A stretch of DNA of 41,762 nt from an uncultured Collinsella sp. (lineage in GTDB: Bacteria > Actinomycetota > Coriobacteriia > Coriobacteriales > Coriobacteriaceae), in assembly GCA_902465015.1 (NCBI GenBank), contig CABQLK010000016.1, forward strand, positions 1-41,762, written 5' to 3'. Position 1 is the stretch's first letter. Each line of letters begins with the position of its first letter. Made by a program: the position numbers and the translations under genes. Below the pieces are notes generated by a model, which saw only the letters and a list, made by a program, of their open reading frames with translations, searched no databases and was not told where the DNA came from. This document shows positions 1 to 8,279 of this stretch, piece by piece.

Positions 1-40
1 GGGAAGTGTCGACTTTATGCTGCCGTTTTTGTCGATTTAG

Positions 41-1288
41 ATGTTACGGAATACATACGGGAGGCTCACGAGGCACGAGAGGAACACGGTCGAGAGGATG
101 CTCGACCGCAACCGCAGCGCCCGCGAGATCGCCGCGGAGCTCGGCAGGTCGCCCTCGACCGTGACCAGGGAGGTGGCGGCGCACCGCTACGTCACCGCGC
201 CGCGCTCGCGCTACGGCGAGCCCGCGCCCGCGGACCTGTCGGGGGCCTGCCCCAGGCTCTCCGCGTGGCCGAGGTGCTGCAACGGCTGCTCGCACAGGAG
301 GGGCTACGGCTGCTCGAGGAGGCCCAGGGTGTTCTACAGCGCAAGGAGGGCGCAGGAGGCGGCCGACGCCGAGCTCTCGGCGAGCAGGTCCGGGATCGAC
401 GAGACCGAGGAGGGCGCCGCCGCCAAGCTCGCGGCCATCAGGGACGGGCTCGCGCGCGGGCTCTCCCCGCAGCAGATAGCGGCGACGACCCCCGGGCTCA
501 GCGCCTCCACCGTCTACAGGTGGGTGGACGCCGGCTACGACGGCATGACGAACATGAAGCTCAGGCGCAAGGTCGGCTACAGGCCGAGGTCGCGCCGGGC
601 CCCGAGAAGGGCGACGTCCCACTCGTCGCGCAGGTCGCACGCGTCGTTCCTCGCGCTCGGCGAGGACGCCTGCGCCGCGGCCTGGGAGATGGACACCGTC
701 GAGGGCTCCAGGGGCGACTCCGCCAGGCTCCTCACGCTCCTGCACCGCCCGAGCCGCTTCCAGCTGGCCCTGCCGCTGCCGGACGGCACGTGCGCCTCTG
801 TCCTGGCGGCGCTCTCCTCCCTGCGCGGGGTCCTCGGCGAGGACGGCGCGAGGCGCGCCTTCGGCGCCGTGCTCACCGACAACGGGAGCGAGTTCGCCGA
901 CGAGGACGCCATCGCGGCGCTGATCGGCGAGCGGGACGGCGAGACCAGGCTCTTCTACTGCGACCCCCGGCAGAGCCAGCAGAAGGGCGCGTGCGAGAAG
1001 AACCACGTGGAGATCAGGAAGCTGCTGCCCAAGGGCTCCGGGGCCAGGTTCGACCGGCTGACGGCGGCGGACTGCGCGCTGCTCATGTCGCAGGTGAACT
1101 CCGAGCCGAGAGGGGCGCTCGGGTTCCTGACGCCGGCGCGGGTGCTGCGGATGGCCCTCGGGGAGGACGCCTCCGCCCTCATGGACGCGTTCGGGATAGA
1201 GGAGCTGGCGCCCGGCGAGCTCGACCTGACGCCCGGCTGCATCGACAGGGCCAGGGCCGCGAGGGGCGAGGGGCCGCTGGCGGGATAG
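41..1288 (+). CDS. IS30-family transposase
   Basis: DDE transposase that would cut and join the ends of its insertion sequence. The N-terminus (about residues 8-50) is a helix-turn-helix of the IS30 type, with LTRHERNTVERML followed by SAREIAAELGRSPSTVTREV. A second HTH-like stretch (SPQQIAATTPGLSASTVYRW) lies near residues 147-166. The catalytic triad can be read as Asp in WEMDTVEG, Asp in LTDNGSEF and Glu in GACEKNHVEIRK, in the usual IS30 order. At 415 residues it is complete and within the normal family size. ATG at 41 is the first good start, but no strong Shine-Dalgarno sequence is visible. The left terminal inverted repeat is not recognisable in the 40 bases before the gene, so it may lie outside the window. 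The gene is very GC-rich like its neighbours. The family call is firm; whether the element is still mobile cannot be told. Confidence 0.93.
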   Translation: MLRNTYGRLTRHERNTVERMLDRNRSAREIAAELGRSPSTVTREVAAHRYVTAPRSRYGEPAPADLSGACPRLSAWPRCCNGCSHRRGYGCSRRPRVFYSARRAQEAADAELSASRSGIDETEEGAAAKLAAIRDGLARGLSPQQIAATTPGLSASTVYRWVDAGYDGMTNMKLRRKVGYRPRSRRAPRRATSHSSRRSHASFLALGEDACAAAWEMDTVEGSRGDSARLLTLLHRPSRFQLALPLPDGTCASVLAALSSLRGVLGEDGARRAFGAVLTDNGSEFADEDAIAALIGERDGETRLFYCDPRQSQQKGACEKNHVEIRKLLPKGSGARFDRLTAADCALLMSQVNSEPRGALGFLTPARVLRMALGEDASALMDAFGIEELAPGELDLTPGCIDRARAARGEGPLAG

Positions 1289-1524
1289 GCGGCGGTCCGG
1301 GACATGGGCCGGAGGGCCCGTTGCGCTGAGTCCGGAACGGCTGCGCGGCGGGCTGGCGGAGCATGCGGCGGCGGCATGGGGGCACCGGACTCCACAGCCT
1401 CTCCACCTGCGGAAACGAGGCGACGGCCAGGTGCCGGCAGCTATTTCCGCGTTGCGCTAGCTGCGGAAACGCGGGACCCGTTCAGGCTGTTGCATTGAGA
1501 TTGAAAATCAACCTCGGTCCCTCC
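1289..1524. other. Non-coding DNA after the transposase, probable IS right end
   Basis: No convincing gene. The stretch contains two copies of the word CTGCGGAAAC (near 1407 and 1461) and an inverted TTTCCGC (1444-1450) / GCGGAAA (1463-1469) pair. The same GCGGAAA word recurs in the palindromes at 29714-29883. The right end of the insertion sequence probably falls in the AT-richer TTGCATTGAGATTGAAAATC near 1490-1510, but I could not match it to a left end. Confidence 0.4.
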
Positions 1525-1669
1525 GGGAGGGTCTCCGGGGCCGGCTGGCGCGGGTTAAGTTTGCTGCTCTACAGTCCTGCGCAAGACGGAAAGCACATTA
1601 AGTGCTTTCCTTTGCGTGCGGAACTCGCGACAAACTTAACCCGCGCCAGCCGGCCCCGGAGACCCTCCC
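1525..1669. repeat. Long palindrome, 39-bp perfect arms around a 67-nt hairpin core
   Basis: Bases 1525-1563 are the exact reverse complement of 1631-1669. The 67-nt spacer carries its own imperfect hairpin (GGAAAGCAC ... GTGCTTTCC, about 1588-1610, inside CGCAA ... TTGCG). The whole unit could fold into one cruciform or RNA stem. There is no U-tract directly after it, so it is not a standard intrinsic terminator. A second palindrome with different arms and the same 67-nt spacer lies at 16537-16659. Confidence 0.9.
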
Positions 1670-1785
1670 TGCCGTCACTTTGTCCAAACAGTTCTTGCTC
1701 CTCGCCGCTTCCGCGGCTCGAGGTCCCCGTTCTCCGCGGTGGGGTTGGTCTGATTATTCTTGTTGAAACTCGGCCTTTGGCTCAT

Positions 1786-1823
1786 AAAAAACGGGGGATG
1801 CGGTTTTACATCCCCCGTTTTTG
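1786..1823 (-). terminator. Intrinsic terminator after the phosphoesterase gene
   Basis: Stem AAAACGGGGGATG / CATCCCCCGTTTT with an 8-nt loop, A-tract on one side and T-tract on the other. It starts just beyond the minus-strand stop codon at 1830. It is symmetrical and could also stop transcription arriving from the IS30 side. Confidence 0.9.
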
Positions 1824-1829
1824 TTGCGG

Positions 1830-2297
1830 TTAGTCTAGGTCAATAAACTTGGTACTTATGATCTTGCCGTCTTTTACTAGCATTCTGGCCATGGTGGGGC
1901 CTCGGGTGCCTCTGGGGTAGCTGGCGCTGCCCGGGTTGAGGACTAAGCAACGGCCCACTTGGGCTTCTTTGGTTACGTGGGTATGGCCGTTGATGGCTAC
2001 GTCTACGGATCCCACCGGAAGGTCTTCGCGGTAGTGGGCTACGGCGAATTTGAGGCCTTCGTAGGTAAAGAGCGCAAGACGGTCTACATCGGGGCCATAG
2101 TCGCGGTAGTAATCGTTGTTGCCCAGTACGGCCCGCACGGGGGCGATGGCGCATAGGTGCTCGTAGTCCATCTCTGACGTGAGGTCGCCAGCGTGGATGA
2201 TCAGGTCTGCACCCTCAAGCTCATCCAAGAGCGCAGGCGAAAGATAGCCGTGGGTGTCCGAGATGATGTCGATGCGCTTGGCGCTTGCACTGTTCAT
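1830..2297 (-). CDS. YfcE/MJ0936-type metallophosphoesterase
   Basis: Small single-domain calcineurin-like phosphodiesterase, presumably cytoplasmic. The metal-binding motifs appear in order: D-x-H in IISDTHG (about residues 12-18), GD in IIHAGDLTS (near 34-42), GNND in LGNNDYYRD (near 59-67), and GHTH in INGHTHVT (near 103-110). The NPGS motif (LNPGSASYPRG), typical of the YfcE branch, follows at about 120-130. At 155 residues it has the normal family length. Relatives hydrolyse model phosphodiesters, but the natural substrate is usually unknown, and I infer none here. The ATG at 2297 is preceded by GGAAGGGATCCC. The terminator of the upstream LytTR regulator gene ends only about 40 bases before this start, so the gene must use a promoter overlapping that terminator or rely on read-through. 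Confidence 0.9.
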   Translation of the reverse strand: MNSASAKRIDIISDTHGYLSPALLDELEGADLIIHAGDLTSEMDYEHLCAIAPVRAVLGNNDYYRDYGPDVDRLALFTYEGLKFAVAHYREDLPVGSVDVAINGHTHVTKEAQVGRCLVLNPGSASYPRGTRGPTMARMLVKDGKIISTKFIDLD

Positions 2298-2335
2298 GGG
2301 ATCCCTTCCGCAAAAAACGATTCGGCAGATACATA

Positions 2336-2387
2336 CAAAAAAGGCCCCACGGCTCCGCAGACGATGGGTCTACAGGGCTGCGGGGCC
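2336..2387 (-). terminator. Terminator after the first LytTR regulator, just ahead of the phosphoesterase gene
   Basis: Read on the minus strand, GGCCCCGCAG ... CTGCGGAGCCGTGGGGCC forms a long stem followed by TTTTTT. It lies between the regulator stop codon (2394) and the phosphoesterase ATG (2297). Confidence 0.8.
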
Positions 2388-2393
2388 AGTGTG

Positions 2394-3110
2394 CTAGAGA
2401 CTCAGGGCCTTCTTGAGCGGCACGACGCGGCGGCGCGAAACCGGCACGCGTTCGTCGACGCCCGTAATGCCCAACTGGATGGCACCCGAGGGCACCGTCT
2501 CGACATCCGTGACGCACGCCAAGTTGACGATATAGCGGCGGTGAACACGGAAGAAGCCAAAGTCGCAGAGCTTGGCCTCAAACTGCGCCAGCGAGGTCGT
2601 CGACAAAAAGCGATCATCGACGGTATAGATGCAGGAGTAATCGTCCTTGGCCATGATAAAGCGAATGTCGTCCACGGGAATGAGCACCTTGCGGCCGCCC
2701 TTTTCCACCGGGATACGCTCGATGGTCACCTTGCTGTCCGTAACCGGCTTGGCGCGTTGCATGACCTTCTCGATCGCGCGGTCCAAGCGAGCTTCCTCGA
2801 CCGGCTTCATCAGATAATCGACGGCATCCACGTCGAATGCCTCGACCGCATGGTCACTATACGCAGTCACAAACACGATCGCCGGCGGATTTTTGAGCTT
2901 ATGCAGCGCCTCGGCAAGTTGCAGGCCCGAGGCACCGGGCATCGAGATATCGAGAAACACGACATCCACGCGACTTTCCATAAGCATCTCGATGGCGGAG
3001 CGGACGCTCGACGCCTCCGTGATCGTGCCGATCTTGCCCGTTTGCTCGAGCAGGAAGCGAAGCTCCGAGCGAGCCGGCGCCTCATCATCCACAATCATCG
3101 CACGCAGCAT
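2394..3110 (-). CDS. LytTR-family response regulator (system 1)
   Basis: Two-domain response regulator of 238 residues. The N-terminal receiver (about 1-120) has the acidic pocket in MIVDDE, the phospho-acceptor Asp54 in VVFLDISMPG, the Thr of FVTAYS, and the Lys of YLMKPVE. The C-terminal LytTR DNA-binding domain (about 140-238) contains FFRVHRRYIVNLACV and ends PVSRRRVVPLKKAL. LytTR regulators typically bind paired imperfect direct repeats upstream of genes for cell envelope, adhesion or peptide functions. I chose the ATG at 3110, preceded by GAAAGG ten bases upstream; a TTG start eight codons further up is possible but lacks a good ribosome site. It is the last gene of the unit glycosyltransferase, kinase, regulator, 72 bases after the kinase stop, and is followed by a strong terminator. 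Its partner is almost certainly the kinase next door. Confidence 0.93.
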   Translation of the reverse strand: MLRAMIVDDEAPARSELRFLLEQTGKIGTITEASSVRSAIEMLMESRVDVVFLDISMPGASGLQLAEALHKLKNPPAIVFVTAYSDHAVEAFDVDAVDYLMKPVEEARLDRAIEKVMQRAKPVTDSKVTIERIPVEKGGRKVLIPVDDIRFIMAKDDYSCIYTVDDRFLSTTSLAQFEAKLCDFGFFRVHRRYIVNLACVTDVETVPSGAIQLGITGVDERVPVSRRRVVPLKKALSL

Positions 3111-3182
3111 AGGGATAAAACCTTTCGTCAACTAACTACGCCGGGCATCCGTCGCATGACGTTGAGCCCGTAGCCTTTTATT

Positions 3183-4526
3183 TTACTCTTGAATGTCAAA
3201 GATGCTCTCTGACAAATCAAGATGAAGGAGCACTTTGGTGCCCTTGCCCGGCGCCGATTCGACACGCGTATAGGAGTGCGGCCCATAAAAGCGATGGATG
3301 CGCTCCGAAATATTGTGCATGGCCACACCGGCGCCGCCACCCTGGGGAGAGCTGGCGTCGGGACGGGCAGAACGCTCGTCAAACAGTCTGGCGGCGGTAC
3401 CCTCATCCATGCCCACGCCATTATCGGCCACGGCAATCAAGATCGCATCCTCGCCGTCTTGGTGAACGGTCACGTCGATCCTCAGGGCGTCGTCATCGCC
3501 CATACCATGACGCACGGCGTTCTCGACGATCGGCTGGATCACGAACGCCGGCACCAGCGTATCTTCCACGTCCTCGGACACATCGAACGTCGCAAGCACG
3601 CGGTCCTCGCCAAAGCGGGCCTTCTCAAAGGTAAGGTAGCGCTTGGTCTGTGCGACCTCGCGCGAGACCGGAATAAGCGATCCCGAGTTGTCGAGCGTGG
3701 CACGATAGAACGATGAGAACTCACGAAGCAGTTCGCGGGCCCGCAGCGGGTCGGTGCGCGTAAACGATGCAATGGTGTTCAGCGTGTTGAACAGGAAGTG
3801 CGGGTTAATCTGCGCTTGCAGCGCACGCACCTCGGCGCGCGCCGTGAGTTCCTTTTGCACCTCGAGCTCGTGGATGGCGAGCTGCGTGGACAAGATCTCG
3901 GCAAAGCCCGAGGCAAGCGCGTACTGGGTACGGTCGACGGCGCGCGGGGTCTTGTAGTAGAACTTGAGCGTGCCGACGGTACGATCGCCCACCTTGATGG
4001 GGGCGATAATGCCGGCGGGGACTTGGTTGTGCGAGCCATCCGAGCCCACGACATCCACCATACGGTTGAACGACTGCACGATGCCATGTTCGATAACGTA
4101 GCGTGTGGCAAGCGTGTGGATGGGAGAATCTGGCAGTAGTTTTTCCTCAAACTCGCCTGCGCAGGCAAGCACGTTGCCCTCGTCGGTGATGGCCACCGTC
4201 ATGGCGCGTGTCTCGGGCAAAATGCGCCGGCACACCAAACGCGCCGACTCCTGCGTCAGACCGCCCTTAATGTCCTCGAGCATGGCCGAGGCCACCGAGA
4301 GCGTCTCCTCGGTGTACTGGGAACGCACCGAATCGGGATTGAGCGTCAAAAAGATAAAGATGCACAGAAAGATGCACAGCAGCGCGCAGGCAATCACCGT
4401 GGCAATCGGCTCGATACCGGTCACCAAGGCAAAAATAAAGTACACCAGCACGCAAATGGCGCAGGCAACGGCAATGATGCGAAAGATTGATATTGAACTA
4501 TCGCGCTGGGCGCGGCGGTCGATCAT
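3183..4526 (-). CDS. LytS-like sensor histidine kinase (system 1)
   Basis: Membrane sensor kinase of 447 residues. Two N-terminal membrane helices (about 14-36 and 41-61) are followed by a GAF-like sensory region (about 75-215, including VPAGIIAPIKVGDRTVGTLKFYY). A coiled segment leads into the His_kinase (PF06580-type) domain, with phospho-acceptor His243 in QINPHFLFNTLNTI. The ATPase domain shows an N-box (VENAVRHG, near 334-341) and a G1 box DNGVGM (near 368). The two short helices leave almost nothing outside the cell, unlike the multi-helix 5TM-LYT sensor of classical LytS, so the signal is probably intramembrane or cytoplasmic through the GAF region. Its ATG overlaps the stop of the glycosyltransferase gene (ATGA), which suggests translational coupling. 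It is a paralogue of the kinase at 9053-10444. Confidence 0.93.
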   Translation of the reverse strand: MIDRRAQRDSSISIFRIIAVACAICVLVYFIFALVTGIEPIATVIACALLCIFLCIFIFLTLNPDSVRSQYTEETLSVASAMLEDIKGGLTQESARLVCRRILPETRAMTVAITDEGNVLACAGEFEEKLLPDSPIHTLATRYVIEHGIVQSFNRMVDVVGSDGSHNQVPAGIIAPIKVGDRTVGTLKFYYKTPRAVDRTQYALASGFAEILSTQLAIHELEVQKELTARAEVRALQAQINPHFLFNTLNTIASFTRTDPLRARELLREFSSFYRATLDNSGSLIPVSREVAQTKRYLTFEKARFGEDRVLATFDVSEDVEDTLVPAFVIQPIVENAVRHGMGDDDALRIDVTVHQDGEDAILIAVADNGVGMDEGTAARLFDERSARPDASSPQGGGAGVAMHNISERIHRFYGPHSYTRVESAPGKGTKVLLHLDLSESIFDIQE

Positions 4527-5710
4527 TCGGCCCCCTCCAGGATACTGATCAGTTGTGCGTCACGCCAAAGCCCGTCCATGATCTTGGGCCAAAAGCTCTG
4601 GAAACGCAGGTAGCTTGCAGCGTTTTGGCGCGCATAGGCCTTTGCCTCGTCGATACCATGGCGCCAGATGCGCAGGTAGCCCTCATGCTCGCGGGTAAAC
4701 ACGCTGCGGACCATAGCGGTCTTGCGCACGCGGTCGTCGAGCTCGCGCGAAATCCACGGGCCCGGGTAGGGCATGAGCGATGCCGCCGTAACGGGAATGA
4801 GCTCCTTTTGATGCGCGGCGAATGTCAACTTGGCCCGTTCGTAGTACCAACGGTATACATCCTGCATAAAGCGCGGTGAGCGCTTTTCGGACTCCGGAGG
4901 CAGATGGCGCACGGTCCACTCGTTATCGAACCACACGTCGTAGCCAAACATGCGCATGTTAAAGAGGTAATCCAAGTCCTCGCCGCGGGTGATAAACGGG
5001 TCAAAGGCCACACGCGTAAAGGCGCGGGCGTGCAGGGCCATCAGGCCGCCGCACACGTAGTTGGAGCGCGAGATGCGGGTGCCCGAAAGCGCCTTTTTCA
5101 TCCAACGGTTGAACTCGATGCGCTTGGTCCACCAACGATGGCAGATGCCCGCCTTGTCCGTGGGAGCCAGCGGCGAGCCGTCGCGATCGTAGAAATAGCC
5201 GCTCTTGACCAAGATCGGCAAGCCCTGACGCGTCTGCTGCCCCAACGCATAGGTCGCGCGCTTCATAAAGTCGGCGTCGATGACAGTCTCATCGTCATCC
5301 AAGAAGATAACCGCGTCATGCCCCAGCACAGCGGCGCAGGCTAGCCCCATATTGCGGATGGCACCGTAGCCTCGCAGGCTCACGCACTCGCCCGAACCCT
5401 TGGGCGCGATCTGAGCAACCCGGTCTGCGATGCGCGAGGCCTGGGTGTTGGTGACAACGGTGACCTTGAGCGTGGGATGCGCGTCGACAATCTCGTGCAC
5501 GCGCAGCGACACATCGGCTGTGGCAGAAACGGGACAGACCACCAAAAGGATGATGCGCGGGATGTCACGTACCTGCTCAAGCGAGGCCAGGCAGCGGTCG
5601 AGTTCGGGATTGTCGGCGTTGAGTCGCGTCGAATGGTCATAGGTGCCAGGGGCGTTTGCGCAAGCGTCATCGCCCGCCCAATACGTTGGAATCACGACTG
5701 TGGCGTTCAT
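4523..5710 (-). CDS. Family 2 glycosyltransferase, co-operonic with a LytS/LytTR system
   Basis: GT-A fold glycosyltransferase of 395 residues with no obvious membrane helix. It starts with the typical TVVIPTYWAG strand. The nucleotide-sugar and metal-binding DxD-type motif is FLDDDE (Asp138-140). An acceptor-side region has CGGLMALHA (near 220) and a catalytic-type acidic motif TRGEDLDY (near 241-248), followed by VRHLPPES, where the His probably helps bind metal. Donor and acceptor cannot be predicted; a cell-surface polysaccharide or glycolipid is the likely product by family. The ATG at 5710 has a strong site (GGGAGGG). The stop overlaps the ATG of the sensor kinase gene by four bases, so the enzyme is made together with that signalling pair. 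A terminator-like hairpin lies about 20 bases before the start codon. Confidence 0.85.
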   Translation of the reverse strand: MNATVVIPTYWAGDDACANAPGTYDHSTRLNADNPELDRCLASLEQVRDIPRIILLVVCPVSATADVSLRVHEIVDAHPTLKVTVVTNTQASRIADRVAQIAPKGSGECVSLRGYGAIRNMGLACAAVLGHDAVIFLDDDETVIDADFMKRATYALGQQTRQGLPILVKSGYFYDRDGSPLAPTDKAGICHRWWTKRIEFNRWMKKALSGTRISRSNYVCGGLMALHARAFTRVAFDPFITRGEDLDYLFNMRMFGYDVWFDNEWTVRHLPPESEKRSPRFMQDVYRWYYERAKLTFAAHQKELIPVTAASLMPYPGPWISRELDDRVRKTAMVRSVFTREHEGYLRIWRHGIDEAKAYARQNAASYLRFQSFWPKIMDGLWRDAQLISILEGAE

Positions 5711-5730
5711 GCCTTACCCTCCCTGCAACA

Positions 5731-5766
5731 CAAAAACGGGACGCCGCCAAACACAGGCGACGCCCC
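5731..5766 (-). terminator. Hairpin with U-tract in front of the glycosyltransferase start
   Basis: On the minus strand GGGGCGTCGCC ... GGCGGCGTCCC is followed by GTTTTTG. It could end transcription from the MFS gene (stop at 5882), but it also lies between a candidate promoter (-10 at 5784-5789) and the glycosyltransferase ribosome site, so it may act as a leader attenuator. Confidence 0.75.
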
Positions 5767-5783
5767 GCGACCTAGCTGATTCC

Positions 5784-5792
5784 ATCATACCC
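5784..5792 (-). promoter_or_regulatory. Candidate promoter of the glycosyltransferase/LytS/LytTR operon
   Basis: Minus-strand GGGTATGAT: a -10-like TATGAT directly preceded by GGG. No convincing -35 hexamer at 16-18 bases. Transcription would begin just before the hairpin at 5731-5766. Confidence 0.4.
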
Positions 5793-5881
5793 ACTTGGGC
5801 AAATCATTGCTCGCAAGTCGCAATGTTTATTGCGGATAACCCCAAAAGAGTACCGTGGACAGGCACAATAGCCGCTCGCTC

Positions 5882-7141
5882 CTATGCGGCATGCTCTGCT
5901 GCCCGAGTCATGCGGGACAGGCGAACCAGCAGCATAAAGCCAACGACCAGCAGCACGCCAATGGAAAGGACGCCCAGCGACGGGTTGCCGGTCAGCGAGG
6001 TGACGACCGACACCAGGAAGGTGCCCATAACGCTTGCATAACGACCAAAGATGTCAAAGAAGCCGTAGTACTCGTTGGACTTTTCCTTGGGGATAATGCG
6101 GCCAAAGTAGCTACGGCTAAGCGCCTGCACGCCGCCCTGGAACAGGCCGACCATAATGGCAAGCACCCAGAATTCAAAGGCGGTCTTTAAGAAGAACGCG
6201 GCGAACAGCACAATGCCCATGTAGGCGGCGACCGCCACCAAGATCATGTTGAGCGTGCCCACGCGTCCGGCGAGCTTGCCATAGATGATGGCGGACGGAA
6301 AGGCCACGAACTGCGTAACGAGCAGCGCCAGCACCAGCTGCGTCGAATCGATGCCCAAAGCCGAGCCGTAGCTGGTAGCCATGGAAATGACCGTGTGGAC
6401 GCCATCGATATAGAAGAAGAACGCGACCATGTAGACCAGCACGGTCTTGTTGTGGGCGATCTCGCGCATGGTGTGTCCGACCTCGGAGAACACACCGCCC
6501 ACGATGTGGCCGATGGTGTCCTCGGGACCGCGCTCGCGACCGTACTTTTGCTTATAGGTGCGAATGAGCGGCAGGGTAAAGATGAGCCACCAGGCACCAG
6601 TGATGATAAAAGACAGACGCGTTGCCAGTATGGTAGGGACGCCAAGAGCGGGGCCACCCATGATGAGCGCCAGGCAGATGACGAACGGCACAGTGGAACC
6701 GATGTAGCCCCAGGCATAGCCCGAGCTGGACACGGCGTCCATGCGCTCGTCGGTGGTAATGTCGGGCAGCATGGCGTCGTAGAACGTCATAGAAGAGTTA
6801 AGGCCGATGGTGCACAGCACGTACACGGTCAAAAATGCCATGGCGGACATTGGGATAGCCTGCGCCAAGCAAAGCACCAGGCCCGTGAGGAAGAAGCCCA
6901 AGAAGAACTTGATCTTGTTGCCGGCGTAGTCGGCAAGCGCGCCCAGAATGGGCATGAGCATGGCGATGACCAGCGAGGCGATCGTCTGCGCATTGCCCCA
7001 GGCGACCACCAGGTCGGCCGAAGAAGCGCCGGTATTGATGGCGTTAAAGTAAATGGGCACCACCGAGGTATTGAGCAGCACGAGGGCCGAATTGCCCACA
7101 TCATACATAACCCAGTTACGCTCGAGCTTGGTGTATTTCAT
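5882..7141 (-). CDS. MFS transporter of the UMF1/Atg22-like family
   Basis: Integral membrane protein of 419 residues with about twelve hydrophobic segments. The family signature is visible at both ends: the N-terminal NWVMYDVGNSALVLL (consensus W-x-x-YDW-x-NSA, here with Val for Trp), the loop GALADYAGNK between helices 2 and 3, and the C-terminal GGVQALSRSYFGRIIPKEKSN near residues 335-355, which is characteristic of the UMF1 group. Bacterial members are poorly characterised; export of amino acids or small metabolites is suggested only by analogy to yeast vacuolar Atg22, so I assign no substrate. The ATG at 7141 fits the first helix. A separate promoter lies directly upstream (-10 at 7183-7188). 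The gene lies between the two LytS/LytTR systems but shares no overlap with either. Confidence 0.85.
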   Translation of the reverse strand: MKYTKLERNWVMYDVGNSALVLLNTSVVPIYFNAINTGASSADLVVAWGNAQTIASLVIAMLMPILGALADYAGNKIKFFLGFFLTGLVLCLAQAIPMSAMAFLTVYVLCTIGLNSSMTFYDAMLPDITTDERMDAVSSSGYAWGYIGSTVPFVICLALIMGGPALGVPTILATRLSFIITGAWWLIFTLPLIRTYKQKYGRERGPEDTIGHIVGGVFSEVGHTMREIAHNKTVLVYMVAFFFYIDGVHTVISMATSYGSALGIDSTQLVLALLVTQFVAFPSAIIYGKLAGRVGTLNMILVAVAAYMGIVLFAAFFLKTAFEFWVLAIMVGLFQGGVQALSRSYFGRIIPKEKSNEYYGFFDIFGRYASVMGTFLVSVVTSLTGNPSLGVLSIGVLLVVGFMLLVRLSRMTRAAEHAA

Positions 7142-7182
7142 GGACAGGGACCCTTCGTATTCGCCCGATATGCAGTTAGTTC

Positions 7183-7192
7183 ATCGTACCCC
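7183..7192 (-). promoter_or_regulatory. Candidate promoter of the MFS gene
   Basis: Minus-strand GGGGTACGAT, with TACGAT as the -10 element, about 42 bases before the ATG. No clear -35 hexamer. Confidence 0.45.
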
Positions 7193-7242
7193 AATTGTCC
7201 AGAACCGCCGGTAAGGATTCGGCAAAGGGGCACGCACGAGCC

Positions 7243-8187
7243 CTATTCCTCGCGGTCAAACTCCTCATCGGCTTCGAGCACGCGACCGCTGTAGTTGACG
7301 TGACTGGTCACGGCATCCATGTCACCGGTCTCGATAAAACGTGCGACCGTGCACTCGTAATCGACCAGCGCGCGATCAAAGACCTCGGGGAAACTCTCAG
7401 TCGAGACCTCGTCGGTAAAGGGGTTCTTCCATGTCAGATGGCCCAGGTTACCGGTGCGCTCGGGCAGCTCCGTCGTCACGCGATGGGCAAGGCCGTCGAG
7501 CAGCGAGTAGTCGTGCACCAAGCCCTCAACCAGCGAGATCGCGCGCGTCTTTGCGGAGTCGGCCGGCTCAATCGCGCGGTAAAGTCGCTGCATATTGGCA
7601 ACGGCAGCACCGTACTCCCCCGCCGGAATGTCAATGCCGTACACGCGTCCGGCAACATAGCTCATCAGCACGCCGGCAGCGCGATTGATACGGTCGGTGG
7701 TAACGATCTCGCCCGCCGGCGGGTAATCGTCGACCGTAGCGCCATCGCGTTTAAGCTGCAGCATCAGTACATCCAGGTCGCTCTCGATCACGGCATGGAC
7801 CTGACTGCTCGAATCCTCAAGCTCTGAGTCGGATTCCACGATGCCAAACTGCTGCTCATAGACAAAGGGGTGGGCGTTGCGGTCGAGCACGTAATGAGAC
7901 AGCAGGCCCAGCGCAAAGGCGCGACCCAAGCTGGCGTCGCGCGGCAGCAGATGTGACACGCCGTCGCGCAGGCACGCAAACTGACGAGACATGCGCGACC
8001 GATGCATGACCTGTGCCAGCAGCGTGCAGTCGGAAACACGCGGTGTCAGAATGTGAAAGAAGAACGGGTCGGGGCCTTGGTTGCCCAAGATAAAGGCAAT
8101 GCGCTCTTCATCGGACGCGATGACGCCCTGCGGAAGACGGTCGATGCTTTCCTCGCCAAACAGATGATGGGTGATAAGCGCGGGCAT
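7243..8187 (-). CDS. Zinc-dependent phospholipase C-like protein
   Basis: Protein of 314 residues resembling the Zn-dependent phospholipase C / S1-P1 nuclease fold (PF00882 type). Likely metal ligands: His7 and His8 in LITHHLFGEE, Asp40 in LGNQGPDPFFF, and His98, Asp102 and His106 in GLLSHYVLDRNAHPFVY. This N-terminal block is the most conserved part in relatives; the C-terminal half is variable. No signal peptide or membrane helix is seen, so it appears cytoplasmic, unlike secreted clostridial phospholipase C. The true substrate is therefore uncertain, and lipid head groups are only a family-based guess. I chose the ATG at 8187 because AAAGGATCATT precedes it closely; an upstream in-frame ATG (8217) would add ten residues without a ribosome site. 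A promoter-like GGGCATAAT lies about 33 bases upstream, so it is probably transcribed separately from the LytTR gene before it. Confidence 0.82.
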   Translation of the reverse strand: MPALITHHLFGEESIDRLPQGVIASDEERIAFILGNQGPDPFFFHILTPRVSDCTLLAQVMHRSRMSRQFACLRDGVSHLLPRDASLGRAFALGLLSHYVLDRNAHPFVYEQQFGIVESDSELEDSSSQVHAVIESDLDVLMLQLKRDGATVDDYPPAGEIVTTDRINRAAGVLMSYVAGRVYGIDIPAGEYGAAVANMQRLYRAIEPADSAKTRAISLVEGLVHDYSLLDGLAHRVTTELPERTGNLGHLTWKNPFTDEVSTESFPEVFDRALVDYECTVARFIETGDMDAVTSHVNYSGRVLEADEEFDREE

Positions 8188-8219
8188 AATGATCCTTTCG
8201 ATTTCATTCGATGCCACCC

Positions 8220-8228
8220 ATTATGCCC
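8220..8228 (-). promoter_or_regulatory. Candidate promoter of the phospholipase C-like gene
   Basis: Minus-strand GGGCATAAT, with TTGGCA 15 bases upstream of the GGG-preceded CATAAT hexamer as a possible -35 (short spacing). The leader would be about 27 bases. Confidence 0.45.
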
Positions 8229-8279
8229 ACCGCGCGCCCATGCCAAACCTGCGATGGTAAACGACGGCACGCAAGCCTC

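Noticed and set aside
44..1006. Open frame of 320 codons antisense to the IS30 transposase
   Set aside because: Product is an Arg/Ala/Gly/Pro-rich artefact; the plus-strand frame has catalytic motifs.
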